Source: Flavobacterium psychraerolatum | Lineage (GTDB): Bacteria; Bacteroidota; Bacteroidia; Flavobacteriales; Flavobacteriaceae | DNA length: 64,000 nt | Assembly (NCBI RefSeq): GCF_025960985.1 | Contig: NZ_JAOQMX010000023.1 | Location: 1-64,000 of the forward strand | Direction of reading: 5' to 3' | The notes under the pieces: model-generated | Databases searched by the model: none | Told to the model about the DNA's origin: nothing | What the model saw: only the letters and a program-made list of their open reading frames with translations | Position numbers and translations under genes: made by a program | Part shown: positions 1 to 8,340 of the stretch, piece by piece | Position numbering within the stretch: the first letter of the stretch is position 1 | Layout of the letters: every line of letters starts with the position of its first letter

Positions 1-88
1 AGAGAACTCTATGAGATTTTGACCTTTAAAAATTTCCATTATTTCTATGTTTTTCAATACTTTAAAGATATGAATTTAACTGCTTACC

Positions 89-511
89 TCAATTATATTT
101 TTTTAAAATTCCTCTATATTCCTCTTTAAAATCTTTTTTACTATGGTGTTCGTGCTGATTTTTAATATAGTTTATCACCACATCTACCTGACTCGGATTA
201 ACTGAAAATGCTCCATAACCATCTTGCCAAAAGAAATTTGCCAAACTCTTATCTTTCGTTTTCATCCATTTTGATGAATTGGCTTTTACTTTTTGTACCA
301 AAGTCATTAAGGCCATTTTTTTAGACAACATGCACAAAATATGAATGTGATCGGTGTAGCCGCCAACAATGAGTACGGGGCATTCTAGCTCTTTACAAAC
401 TCCTCCCAAGTACGCATGAAGTTCTTCCTCATAAGGAGGTTTTATGAGTGCTTCACGGTACTTGGTACTGAACACGATATGCACATAATTTTGTACTAAT
501 GATTGCCCCAT
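89..511 (-). mobile_element. tnpA: IS200/IS605-type (or REP-associated) Y1 transposase
   Basis: A 140-residue single-domain protein with the HUH signature of Y1 transposases: the His-Ile-His pair is at residues 55-57 and the catalytic Tyr at 115, followed by Gln119 in a Y-x-x-x-Q helix. Such enzymes cut single-stranded DNA at a hairpin and form a 5'-phosphotyrosine link. The length is normal for IS200-like TnpA and no TnpB follows. A block of short palindromes lies directly upstream (540-1000), which suits a REP-associated transposase as well as a classical IS200. The frame is intact and no inactivating change is visible. Exact element ends cannot be set from this window. Confidence 0.88.
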
Positions 512-539
512 ATTTTTTTTATAGCGGGAAGGTTTACAT

Positions 540-1005
540 CCAACCCTAATTTATTTCATCCCTATGGGATTAGCTAATAATAATCCCAAAGGGATGTTAT
601 TCCATAAGGTAGGACGAAGTCCTGCCTAGTATATGAAATGTATCTTAAGCCCTGAAAGGGCGACATTTAAACACATAGGGCATTGCCCTATGCACCCAAA
701 ACTACTCCTCATCAAAGCCCTGAAAGGGCGACATTTAAACACATAAGGCATAGACCTATGCACCCAAAACTACTCCTCATACAAGCCCTGAAAGGGCGAC
801 ATTTACTAACATAGGGCACAGCCCTATGAACCCAAAACTATGGCATAGCCCTTACCACCCAAAACTACTCATCATCAAAGCCCTGAAAGGGCGGTATAAC
901 TAGTATGCGTTCTGGTTATCACACCCTTTCAGGGTTTTTATTCTTGTGACTTACTGAGGAAGGACTATGTTCCTTCTTACTATACGGAAGGACTACGTCC
1001 CTCCT
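540..1005. repeat. REP-like array of palindromic units
   Basis: A unit of about 68 bp begins at 647, 715 and 783, with a fourth start at 878 after a partial copy (about 841-877). Each unit carries a hairpin of the form AGCCCT-GAA-AGGGC, and most carry a second palindrome close to CATAGGGC..GCCCTATG. Related GGGAT/ATCCC palindromes sit at about 558-595, and GGAC-gaa-GTCC / ACTACGTCC-type motifs at about 612-625 and 960-1000. There is no open frame. The block lies between hsdS and the transposase gene, as expected of hairpins mobilised or recognised by that enzyme. Confidence 0.7.
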
Positions 1006-1009
1006 TAAC

Positions 1010-2245
1010 TTACTTCGTCCTTTCAGGACTAGTCAACTCTCCTGCAAACGCTTTTTGGAGTATCGATTTTTTTAGGTCTTCTAAATTGTTTAGTTTTTGT
1101 TTGTAATTTGATATTGTAGAATTTACAGAATCATTTAAAGATTCGACTATTGATTCTATTTTTTTTTGATTTTCAATGTGTGTGAATGGAATCGGAAAAG
1201 TTCTCAATTTTCCCAAGCTAACAAATCCTTGTGCGCTTCCGCTTGAATTTTCAGCTATAAATTTTTGAGCTATTGAACTTTTGAAAAAGTAAAGAAGAAA
1301 TTTTGGTCTGTAATTTTCGTTTGACTTAATTAAACCAACATTTTTGATGCTAAATACTCTTTTGTCATCTACAACACATGCCATTCCTCTATTTGCACCA
1401 ATCATAGAAAATAGAATGTCATTATAAGCAACATTGGATCTCTTGTAAAAATCATTATGGTTTTCTAAACTGATGAATTTCGTATTTTCGAATGATATTC
1501 CATCATCAAGAATATTTTTTTGTGTTACAAAAGGTATTCCAAGTTCTTTGTCAATGTACTTTGGTGAATCATGTGTGCCATCTTTAACTTCACAGATAGT
1601 ATTCAAACTCTTCTCCTCCCAACCATCACCTTTTTGACTAAAGATGTCATTCAATTTAGATTGAAACAATTCTTTAGCATTAATAATGTTTTTTTCAATA
1701 TTGGCTTTGGCTTGGTCTATGGCTTCGAAGGCTTGGTCTAGAATCGCTACAATTTGTTGTTGTTCTTGTAGTGGTGGGATTGGTAAAGGAAGATTCTTTA
1801 ATGATTTGTAATATATACCAACTACACTTGTAGTACCACTCTTCATTTTTTCTAACCTTTCTAAAATAGTAGAAGTAGAAAAAGCATATGCTACAAATTG
1901 AGGTATAAGATAGTTTTTGAATCTTACTCTTAAAATATTATTATTAAATAAGGTAACTTCTTTATCTTTAGATTTATATAGACAAGTTTTTCCAACTAAT
2001 TCAAAACTATTTCTTGTATTAAAAAGGAAATCATTTTGCTCTAAACTATACTTTTTAACTTCTTCATCTGTTGCATTAACAAAAGAAAATGAACCTTCAT
2101 TTATTCCATTATCATTTCTTATATTATTCATTTTAAAGTACCTGTATGCAAACTCTACAGATTGCTCTTTGTTATTCCTTACAATACCAATTAATGAAGA
2201 TGAAATTATTTCATCAAATGTTTTTATTCCCCAACCTTCTCTCAT
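1010..2245 (-). CDS. hsdS: Type I restriction-modification specificity subunit HsdS
   Basis: The 411-residue protein has the two-fold layout of HsdS. Target recognition domain 1 (about residues 5-155) is followed by a conserved helix with an IPPLQEQQQIV-like motif (about 156-167), then domain 2 (about 210-360) with a second helix near the C-terminus ending in an AFAGEL motif, the usual end of HsdS proteins. It would give the HsdM/HsdR complex its bipartite DNA target. Its start overlaps the stop of the preceding ORF6N gene by 4 nt (ATGA), so the two are translationally coupled and co-transcribed with hsdM. The target sequence cannot be predicted from the protein. Confidence 0.92.
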   Translation of the reverse strand: MREGWGIKTFDEIISSSLIGIVRNNKEQSVEFAYRYFKMNNIRNDNGINEGSFSFVNATDEEVKKYSLEQNDFLFNTRNSFELVGKTCLYKSKDKEVTLFNNNILRVRFKNYLIPQFVAYAFSTSTILERLEKMKSGTTSVVGIYYKSLKNLPLPIPPLQEQQQIVAILDQAFEAIDQAKANIEKNIINAKELFQSKLNDIFSQKGDGWEEKSLNTICEVKDGTHDSPKYIDKELGIPFVTQKNILDDGISFENTKFISLENHNDFYKRSNVAYNDILFSMIGANRGMACVVDDKRVFSIKNVGLIKSNENYRPKFLLYFFKSSIAQKFIAENSSGSAQGFVSLGKLRTFPIPFTHIENQKKIESIVESLNDSVNSTISNYKQKLNNLEDLKKSILQKAFAGELTSPERTK

Positions 2246-3150
2246 ATCAGCTCTTTAATTTCATTAATAATAGTAACTGAATCCACTTCCATTTTAGAAA
2301 AAGCAAACCATTTTTTACCCAAATCTTTTAGTGAAGCTCCTAGATGATATACTTCGTTGCTATCGATAATTAAAAAACGGTCATGTGCTTTGGCAAAAGT
2401 AACAGTTTTAAAAGTTGGGTATTGGCTGTTGGCTTTGTCAATATCGAGTTGCAGTGTTTTTGAGATGGTTTTGCTCAATAAAGTTACGGCTACGTTTTTG
2501 TTTTTTTTGGTTAATTGAGTAATCACGCTATCATCAATATAATTATCTATTAGCACGATACTGTTTTTAGCTTTTTTAATCAAGCGGTTGGCAAAATCGT
2601 AGGCATCGTAGGTTTGTCCGTCAAAAAAAATGCCTTGGTTGTCGTTTATACTTGGTGCTTCGAGTGCTTTAAAAACTTGTTCAAATTTATGGTCGGTTTC
2701 TAGTTTGTGTTGGGTAAAGTTATGAGAAAGTTGTAATAACGTTAAATTATTACCAATTGTTTTACGCATATCAACAAAAGCGTTCATAATTTGTATGCTT
2801 ACTTGTATAGCTATTTCGCTATTTAAAACTGCCGAAAGCATACTTACACCTTGTTCTGTAAATACATAAGGCAATGTTCTTCTTTTTGCGGTCGCATTTT
2901 GCGACTGCAAATTATTTTTATTTTCAGCGGTCGCAATTTGCGACTGCAAATCTTCCCATTCGCTTTCCGAAACTTGAAACATAAAAAAGCTTGGAAAACG
3001 TGCATTATTTCTTTTTACTTGCTCGTTTATCCTTTTTGTTTCTACCAGATATAATTCCGCTAAATGAAAATCTAACATTACTTGTTGCGCTCTACAAGTA
3101 AAAATTCTATTCTCGATTAAAATAGTAGTTATTTCTATTTTATCACTCAT
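2242..3150 (-). CDS. ORF6N-domain protein with C-terminal PLD-like domain
   Basis: The 302-residue protein has an N-terminal ORF6N-type DNA-binding domain (about residues 8-130, ending in the LPYVFTEQGVSMLSAVL motif). The C-terminal part resembles the phospholipase-D-like fold: an FFDGQTYDAYDF entry, IVLIDNY, and a single HDRFLIID-type motif. Such proteins are often found inside type I restriction loci of Bacteroidota; their role there is not established. The gene is coupled by 4-nt overlaps to hsdM upstream and hsdS downstream. Residues about 68-93 contain two copies of a 13-residue repeat (LQSQ.ATA), encoded by a near-perfect DNA duplication at 2888-2951. Only one HxxF-type PLD half is visible, so hydrolytic activity is uncertain. 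Confidence 0.8.
   Translation of the reverse strand: MSDKIEITTILIENRIFTCRAQQVMLDFHLAELYLVETKRINEQVKRNNARFPSFFMFQVSESEWEDLQSQIATAENKNNLQSQNATAKRRTLPYVFTEQGVSMLSAVLNSEIAIQVSIQIMNAFVDMRKTIGNNLTLLQLSHNFTQHKLETDHKFEQVFKALEAPSINDNQGIFFDGQTYDAYDFANRLIKKAKNSIVLIDNYIDDSVITQLTKKNKNVAVTLLSKTISKTLQLDIDKANSQYPTFKTVTFAKAHDRFLIIDSNEVYHLGASLKDLGKKWFAFSKMEVDSVTIINEIKELI
2888..2951. repeat. In-frame 39-bp-period duplication inside the ORF6N gene
   Basis: Two 25-nt copies (2888-2912 and 2927-2951) differ at one base and are 39 nt apart, exactly 13 codons. Each copy is itself a quasi-palindrome (GGTCGCA..TGCGACT). Gain or loss of a copy would leave the reading frame intact. Confidence 0.75.
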
Positions 3151-4610
3151 ATCAATTCTTTAATAGCATTCAAAATAGATTTGGTTTCTTTGTCAAGATA
3201 CACCATTTCGTCAAGTATTTCTTCTGGGCTTCTTAGAGCAGCTTCTTCGGGAGTGTTTGGGTTTTTTACGCTTAGGTCAAAGGTCGTTTCGTCAATATCG
3301 GCTACTTTTAAATTCCAAGATTGTTCGGTTTCTGGTTTTTGACCTTCGACTGCGCTCAGGGTGACAAAAGCTTCCATGTCCTTATCGTTCAAAGGATTGG
3401 TTTTCCCCATGTTGCGTCCTGGGTTCAATTGGTAGTACCAAATGTTTTTAGTTGGTTCTCCTTTTTGGAAAAATAAGACAACCGTTTTAACTCCTGCACC
3501 TGTAAACGTTCCTCCTGGCAAATCGAGAATAGTGTGCAAATTAGAACCTTCTAGCAATAACTTACGCAAAGCTACCGAGGCATTGTCGGTATTACTCAAT
3601 ACCGTATTTTTAATAACAATAGCGGCACGACCACCTGTTTTTAAACTCTTTATAAAATGTTGCATAAACAAGAAAGCGGTTTCTCCTGTTTTAATGTCAA
3701 AGTTTTGTTGTACTTCTGGTCGTTCTTTTCCTCCAAACGGTGGGTTAGCCAAAATAACATGATAACGGTTTTTTTCTTGTATGTCACGTATGTTTTCGCC
3801 TAGTGTATTGGTGTGTATAATGTTGGGTGCTTCAATACCATGCAAAATCATGTTCATAATCCCAATCACATAAGCCAAGTTCTTTTTCTCTTTTCCGTAC
3901 AGCGTTTCTTCTTGTAGTGTTTTGAGGTTGTCGGTGGTTTTTTCCATGCGTTGGTACAAATAATCGTATGCTTCCACCAAGAAACCACACGAACCTGCTG
4001 CACCATCATATATTTTTTCGCCAATTTGTGGGTTCACCACAGTAATCATCGCACGAATTAAAGGTCTTGGCGTGTAATATTGTCCACCATTACGACCTGC
4101 ATTACCCATGTTTTTAATCTTGGTTTCGTACAAGTGGCTCAGCTCATGCTTATCATTGGAGGCACGAAACGGAAGACTGTCTGCATATTCCAAAATTTCA
4201 CGCAAGTTGTAGCCCGATTGAATTTTGTTTTTTAATTCTGAGAAGATTTCCCCAATTTTATATTCAATCGTATTGGCGGACTCTGCTTCTTGCTTAAATT
4301 TGGCCAAATAAGGAAATAGTTTTCCATCAACAAACTGCACCAAATCGGGTCCAGTCATAGCGCTGTGATGGTCTAGTTTTCCTTCAGCATCTTTAGGCAT
4401 TGCCCAATTTGGCCAACGGTATTGTTCTTCTAGTATAAAGGTATATTCTTCGCCTTTTAATTCGGCTTGATCAGACTTATCTTGTTCTAGTTCATCTAAG
4501 TAACGCAAAAACATCACCCAAGAAGTTTGTCCTATATAATCTAATTCACTGTCTGCTCCTGAATCTTTGTAAAGCAGGTCGTCTATATTTTTGAATGTTT
4601 GTTCGAACAT
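3147..4610 (-). CDS. hsdM: Type I restriction-modification DNA methyltransferase HsdM
   Basis: The 487-residue N6-adenine methyltransferase has an N-terminal HsdM helical domain (about 5-130), the GQYYTPRPLI motif (176-185), SAM-binding motif I as YDGAAGSCGF (201-210) and catalytic motif IV NPPF (289-292). With HsdS it would methylate the host target and, if HsdR exists, license restriction. It is the first gene of a minus-strand operon hsdM / ORF6N / hsdS. Residues 416-423 read VTLSAVEG, encoded by a short dispersed repeat (3343-3365) that appears to have inserted in frame in a loop before the conserved FDLSVKNPN region. No hsdR gene is in the window; it may lie beyond the left edge. Confidence 0.93.
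   Translation of the reverse strand: MFEQTFKNIDDLLYKDSGADSELDYIGQTSWVMFLRYLDELEQDKSDQAELKGEEYTFILEEQYRWPNWAMPKDAEGKLDHHSAMTGPDLVQFVDGKLFPYLAKFKQEAESANTIEYKIGEIFSELKNKIQSGYNLREILEYADSLPFRASNDKHELSHLYETKIKNMGNAGRNGGQYYTPRPLIRAMITVVNPQIGEKIYDGAAGSCGFLVEAYDYLYQRMEKTTDNLKTLQEETLYGKEKKNLAYVIGIMNMILHGIEAPNIIHTNTLGENIRDIQEKNRYHVILANPPFGGKERPEVQQNFDIKTGETAFLFMQHFIKSLKTGGRAAIVIKNTVLSNTDNASVALRKLLLEGSNLHTILDLPGGTFTGAGVKTVVLFFQKGEPTKNIWYYQLNPGRNMGKTNPLNDKDMEAFVTLSAVEGQKPETEQSWNLKVADIDETTFDLSVKNPNTPEEAALRSPEEILDEMVYLDKETKSILNAIKELI
3343..3365 (-). repeat. Short dispersed repeat inserted in frame in hsdM
   Basis: On the minus strand this segment reads GTCACCCTGAGC followed by GCAGTCGAAGG and is translated VTLSAVEG. 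I recall this word as a short dispersed repeat of many bacterial genomes, often seen between genes and sometimes inside them. Only one copy is in this window, so its repeat status here rests on recall. Confidence 0.5.
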
Positions 4611-4771
4611 GTATTTTGTTTTTCTAATGCTTTTATAAGCGTGTGCTAAAATAGTGTTTTTTATTTTTTGTAGTCCTTTTGTATTGGATAAAAAATGTAG
4701 TAGTTCAATTGGGGCTATTAATTACGCTTTATTAGTTTTTTAATCGAAATTTGAAATACAAAACATTCTAG

Positions 4772-4873
4772 TTAGCCCCGATTGAAACGGCATCCTTTTT
4801 ATCTGGAACTAGTAACATGGTAATGATACTAGTTCCAGATAAAAAGATACAGTGGAAAGCGGGAGGGCAGTTC
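4772..4873 (+). repeat. Flavobacterial hairpin repeat, copy 1 (possible structured RNA)
   Basis: Conserved flanks (AGCCCCGATTG..ACGGCATCC on the left, GATACAGTGGAAAGCGGGA on the right) enclose a perfect 19-bp inverted repeat, TTTTTATCTGGAACTAGTA at 4796-4814 and its complement at 4827-4845, with a 12-nt loop. Three more copies share the flanks but have different stem sequences: 8540-8627 (-), 20554-20642 (-) and 48570-48663 (+). The CCCCG / CGGGA flanks can also pair outside the main stem. Conserved ends around a changing but always paired stem suggest a structured RNA or a palindromic mobile repeat. Confidence 0.75.
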
Positions 4874-4898
4874 TTATGAAAATCATTCGGTTTGCTCC

Positions 4899-4934
4899 AA
4901 AAAAAAAGACCCGCAAATTTTCATTTACGGGTCT
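4899..4934 (-). terminator. Rho-independent terminator of htpG
   Basis: Read on the minus strand, AGACCCGtAAAT pairs with ATTTgCGGGTCT around a short loop (4907-4934), followed by a run of T (4899-4906). It lies about 45 bp after the htpG stop codon. Confidence 0.85.
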
Positions 4935-4980
4935 CTATACAACATTCTTTCTCCGCTCCTTCACAGGGGAGGGAAAGGAA

Positions 4981-6867
4981 TTATTTAATCAATTCAAAAC
5001 TTCTTTTTACAAAAGCAGTCAAAGCTTCTCCTTTTAAAAGGTTTTGAGATAATTTGGCTAAGTCTAGTGCTTGTTTTACTAAGCTTTCTTGGGCCGTTTT
5101 GTCTGTATTGTTCAAAATGTTGGTAGCCAATTCAGAGTTTGTATTCACCACAAGGTTGTACATTTCTGGCATATTACCCATTCCGAACATTCCGCCACCA
5201 CCTGATTGACTCATTTCTTTCATTCTACGCATGAATTCTGGTTGCGTGATGATAAATGGCGCCGACTGACTGTCTAAGGCTTGTAGTTGAACGGTATAGT
5301 TTTGTTTAGGAACAATAGCTTCTAGAACTGTTTTTAAACTTGTTTGCTCTTCGTCAGATAATTTTGAAATAGCCGTTTCGTCTTTCTTGATTAAGTTATC
5401 AATATGGTCAGAATCGACACGAACAAAAGTTAGGTTTTGATTGTCACCTTCGATTTTTTGAATCAAATGCGAGATAATCGGAGAGTCTAATAACAATACT
5501 TCGTATCCTTTTGCTTTTGCAGTTTCGATATAAGAGTGTTGTTGCTCTTTGTTTCCAGCGTACAATACAACGGTTTTTCCGTCTTTGTCAGTTTGTTTCT
5601 CTTTGATCGCCTCTTTCAACTCTTCAAGCGTATAGTATTTGTCGTCTACTGTTGGGTATAAAACAAATGCACCTGCTTTTTCGTAGAATTTGTCTTCAGA
5701 AAGCATTCCGTACTCCAAAACGATTTTGATATCGTTCCATTTCTTTTCGAATTCCTCACGGTTTTCATTGAAAAGAGATTTTAGTTTATCAGCTACTTTA
5801 CGGGTGATGTAGTTCGAAATTTTCTTAACCGCACCATCTGCTTGTAGGCTTGAACGAGAAACGTTCAAAGGAATATCTGGTGAATCTACCACACCTTTTA
5901 ACATCATCAAAAATTCAGGTACAATTCCTTCTACGTTGTCTGTAACGTATACTTGGTTTTGGTACAATTGAATTTTGTCTTTCTGCATTTGCATATCTCC
6001 ACTTAATTTTGGGAAATACAAAATACCAGTAAGGTTAAATGGGTAATCAACATTTAAATGAATGTGGAACAATGGCTCCTCGAACTGCATTGGGTACAAT
6101 TCATGGTAGAATTTTTTGTAATCTTCATCTGTTAAATCCGCAGGCGCTTTGGTCCAAGCAGGATTTGTATTGTTGATGATATTGTCTACCTCTACAGTCT
6201 CAGCAACAAAATCTTCTGGAGCATCTTCTGGTTTTGGTAGTGTTTCTGTCGTTGTTCCAAATTTAATTGGAATTGGCATAAACTTGTTGTACTTGTTCAA
6301 TAGATCTCTGATTTTTCCTTCTTCCAAAAAGTCAAGGGAATCTTCAGCAATATGCAAAACGATTTCTGTACCACGTGTTGTTTTGTCAGCTGGCTCTAAT
6401 GAGAATTCAGGGCTTCCGTCACAAATCCAGTGTGCAGCTGGCTCGTCTTTGTATGATTTGGTAATGATCTCTACTTTTGAAGCGACCATAAAGGCAGAAT
6501 AAAATCCTAAACCAAAGTGTCCGATGATACCAGAATCTTTTGCAGAATCTTTGTATTTTTCCAAAAATTCTTCAGCACCAGAAAAGGCCAATTGGTTGAT
6601 GTATTTTTCTACTTCGCCAGCAGTCATACCCAAACCTTGATCAATAATGTGTAGTTTTTTGCCTTCTTTATCAATTTTTACTTCAATAATTGGGTTACCA
6701 TAATCAACATTGGTTTCGCCAATACTAATAAGGTGTTTTAATTTTGAAGTTGCATCTGTACCATTTGAAATTAATTCACGTAAGAAAATCTCGTGATCAC
6801 TGTAAAGAAACTTCTTGATTAATGGGAAGATGTTTTCTACTGAAACATTAATTTTTCCTGTTGTCAT
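4981..6867 (-). CDS. htpG: Molecular chaperone HtpG (Hsp90)
   Basis: The 628-residue cytoplasmic ATP-dependent chaperone has a complete family layout. An N-terminal GHKL ATPase starts with VENIFPLIKKFLYSDHEIFLRELISN and contains the DQGLGM and GHFGLGFYSAFMV lid motifs; a middle domain with SDIPLNVSRS-like (PDIPLNVSRSSLQ) sequence follows, then a C-terminal dimerisation domain. Length is usual for bacterial HtpG. A clear terminator follows the stop, and the gene is divergent from the lipoprotein gene at 7048. It appears to be a single-gene unit. Nothing odd is seen. Confidence 0.97.
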   Translation of the reverse strand: MTTGKINVSVENIFPLIKKFLYSDHEIFLRELISNGTDATSKLKHLISIGETNVDYGNPIIEVKIDKEGKKLHIIDQGLGMTAGEVEKYINQLAFSGAEEFLEKYKDSAKDSGIIGHFGLGFYSAFMVASKVEIITKSYKDEPAAHWICDGSPEFSLEPADKTTRGTEIVLHIAEDSLDFLEEGKIRDLLNKYNKFMPIPIKFGTTTETLPKPEDAPEDFVAETVEVDNIINNTNPAWTKAPADLTDEDYKKFYHELYPMQFEEPLFHIHLNVDYPFNLTGILYFPKLSGDMQMQKDKIQLYQNQVYVTDNVEGIVPEFLMMLKGVVDSPDIPLNVSRSSLQADGAVKKISNYITRKVADKLKSLFNENREEFEKKWNDIKIVLEYGMLSEDKFYEKAGAFVLYPTVDDKYYTLEELKEAIKEKQTDKDGKTVVLYAGNKEQQHSYIETAKAKGYEVLLLDSPIISHLIQKIEGDNQNLTFVRVDSDHIDNLIKKDETAISKLSDEEQTSLKTVLEAIVPKQNYTVQLQALDSQSAPFIITQPEFMRRMKEMSQSGGGGMFGMGNMPEMYNLVVNTNSELATNILNNTDKTAQESLVKQALDLAKLSQNLLKGEALTAFVKRSFELIK

Positions 6868-7010
6868 ATTTTATAATTTTAGGTGTGTTTGTATTGTTAC
6901 TCAATTTCTCTCAAATAAAATACCAATTGTAATGTGGGTGACAAAATGGCGTAATTGAATTTTGGAAGAAAATAATTAAATTTTGAAACTATATTTTATT
7001 GCTATGATTG

Positions 7011-7018
7011 TATATTTG
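7011..7018 (+). promoter_or_regulatory. Candidate Bacteroidota promoter -7 element (TATATTTG)
   Basis: TATATTTG matches TAnnTTTG exactly and lies 29 nt before the lipoprotein start at 7048. A TTTG that could serve as the -33 element is at 6982-6985, with a slightly long 25-nt gap. Confidence 0.45.
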
Positions 7019-7047
7019 TACCAGTTTAACAATAAAGTGTAAATTAA

Positions 7048-7524
7048 ATGAAAAAAATTATTTTATTATGTGCAATGTCATTAGTGATGTTTGCCTGTAA
7101 AACGAGTTCAGTAACCAATACTAAGTTGGATAAGAAATCAGAAGTTGCTATGAAAGGAAACTGGGTAATAAGCTCTGTAAGCTATCCAGGATCAGAATAT
7201 ATCAAAGTAAATTCTTTTCAATTGGCAGACTCAAAATGTTTTGAAGGGAGTGCATGGAAATTTATTTCGAACAATAATAAAGGTACAATGGATTTAACGA
7301 GTGCCAATTGTGCAGCGTTTAGCTCTCCTATTACTTGGTTTGTAAATCAAGATGGACAATTTGTCTTGAAAGTTTTGAACGCAGGTGAAAAAGCAAAAAA
7401 AGTAAGAGATGGTTATGTATTGGCTGTTGCCAATCAAACGGAGTCTTCTTTTCAATTGATTGATAAAATCAATGTAGGTGGGAAAATGACAGATGTTGTT
7501 TATCAATTTCAAAAAACTAACTAA
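7048..7524 (+). CDS. Small lipoprotein, lipocalin-like
   Basis: A 158-residue lipoprotein with a short hydrophobic signal and lipobox VMFAC (Cys17). The mature part includes KGNWVISSV near residue 37 and alternating short beta segments ending in MTDVVYQFQK, which resembles lipocalin-like proteins common in Bacteroidota. It lies 18 bp upstream of the OmpA-like lipoprotein gene on the same strand, so the pair is probably one envelope operon. The function is not known. The family call is based on the GNWxxxSV start and general pattern only. Confidence 0.75.
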   Translation: MKKIILLCAMSLVMFACKTSSVTNTKLDKKSEVAMKGNWVISSVSYPGSEYIKVNSFQLADSKCFEGSAWKFISNNNKGTMDLTSANCAAFSSPITWFVNQDGQFVLKVLNAGEKAKKVRDGYVLAVANQTESSFQLIDKINVGGKMTDVVYQFQKTN

Positions 7525-7542
7525 TTTTTAAGAAAAAATAAT

Positions 7543-8238
7543 ATGAAGAATATTTCTGTAATTACATTGGCATTATTAATGTCAGTAAGTTCAATTTTTA
7601 CAAGTTGTGAATCCGTAAAAAACACTAACAAAACACAAAGAGGTGCTGGAATAGGAGCTGTCGCTGGAGCGATCTTAGGTGGAGTTCTTGGAAACAATCT
7701 TGGTAAGGGAGGAAATAGTGCTATGGGTGCTGTACTTGGTGGTGTTGTTGGTGGTGTTGCTGGTGGAGTTATCGGTAACAAAATGGACAAACAAGCACGT
7801 CAAATTGATCAAGCTCTTCCAGGTGCTGAAGTTGAAAGAGTAGGTGAGGGTATTAAATTAGTATTGAATGAAAATGCTGTACGTTTTGATACAAATAAGT
7901 CTACTTTGACTGCTGCTGCAAAAGCAAACTTGGATAAGTTAATCCCAGTTTTTCAAGAGTATGCAGATACAAATATTACTATTTTTGGTTACACTGATAA
8001 CACTGGTGCAGCTGAATACAACCTGAAACTTTCAGGAGAGAGAGCAGCAGCTGTAAAAGACTATTTGGCTTCAAAAGGAATGAAAGCGGCTAGATTTACA
8101 GTTACTGGACTAGGGATTGTTGATCCAATCGCAGACAATGCAACGCCAGAAGGAAGAAGTAAAAATCGTCGTGTAGAATTTGCTATTACTGCAAATGAAA
8201 AAATGTTGCAAGACGCACAAAAAGAAACAGGAAACTAA
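7543..8238 (+). CDS. OmpA-family lipoprotein with glycine-zipper segment
   Basis: The 231-residue protein has a signal ending in a lipobox FTSC (Cys22). A glycine-rich zipper follows (about 35-75: GAGIGAVAGAILGG repeats), then a C-terminal OmpA-like peptidoglycan-binding domain (about 100-220). That domain shows FDTNKSTLTAAAKANLDKL, FGYTDNTG and NRRVEFAI. The layout matches YiaD-type outer-membrane lipoproteins that tether the membrane to peptidoglycan. It is the second gene of the pair starting at 7048 and is followed by a strong terminator. The start is supported by the compact signal peptide. Confidence 0.93.
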   Translation: MKNISVITLALLMSVSSIFTSCESVKNTNKTQRGAGIGAVAGAILGGVLGNNLGKGGNSAMGAVLGGVVGGVAGGVIGNKMDKQARQIDQALPGAEVERVGEGIKLVLNENAVRFDTNKSTLTAAAKANLDKLIPVFQEYADTNITIFGYTDNTGAAEYNLKLSGERAAAVKDYLASKGMKAARFTVTGLGIVDPIADNATPEGRSKNRRVEFAITANEKMLQDAQKETGN

Positions 8239-8303
8239 TTAATTTTAGTTTTTTTTACTAGTGCTATTTTTCGGCACAGATTATAATTTTATAAAAGTTG
8301 ACT

Positions 8304-8340
8304 AAAACACTTGCAGTTGTATTTCTGTAAGTGTTTTTTT
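8304..8340 (+). terminator. Rho-independent terminator after the OmpA-like gene
   Basis: AACACTTGCAG pairs with CTGTAAGTGTT across an 8-nt loop and runs into a T tract, about 65 bp after the stop codon at 8238. Confidence 0.8.

Noticed and set aside
4796-4845. Perfect inverted repeat as a stand-alone operator of hsdM
   Set aside because: It is the variable stem of the four-copy hairpin repeat, not a site specific to this promoter.
7521-7790. Minus-strand 89-residue proline-rich frame
   Set aside because: It is the antisense of the glycine-zipper segment of the OmpA-like lipoprotein gene; glycine codons read as proline on the other strand.
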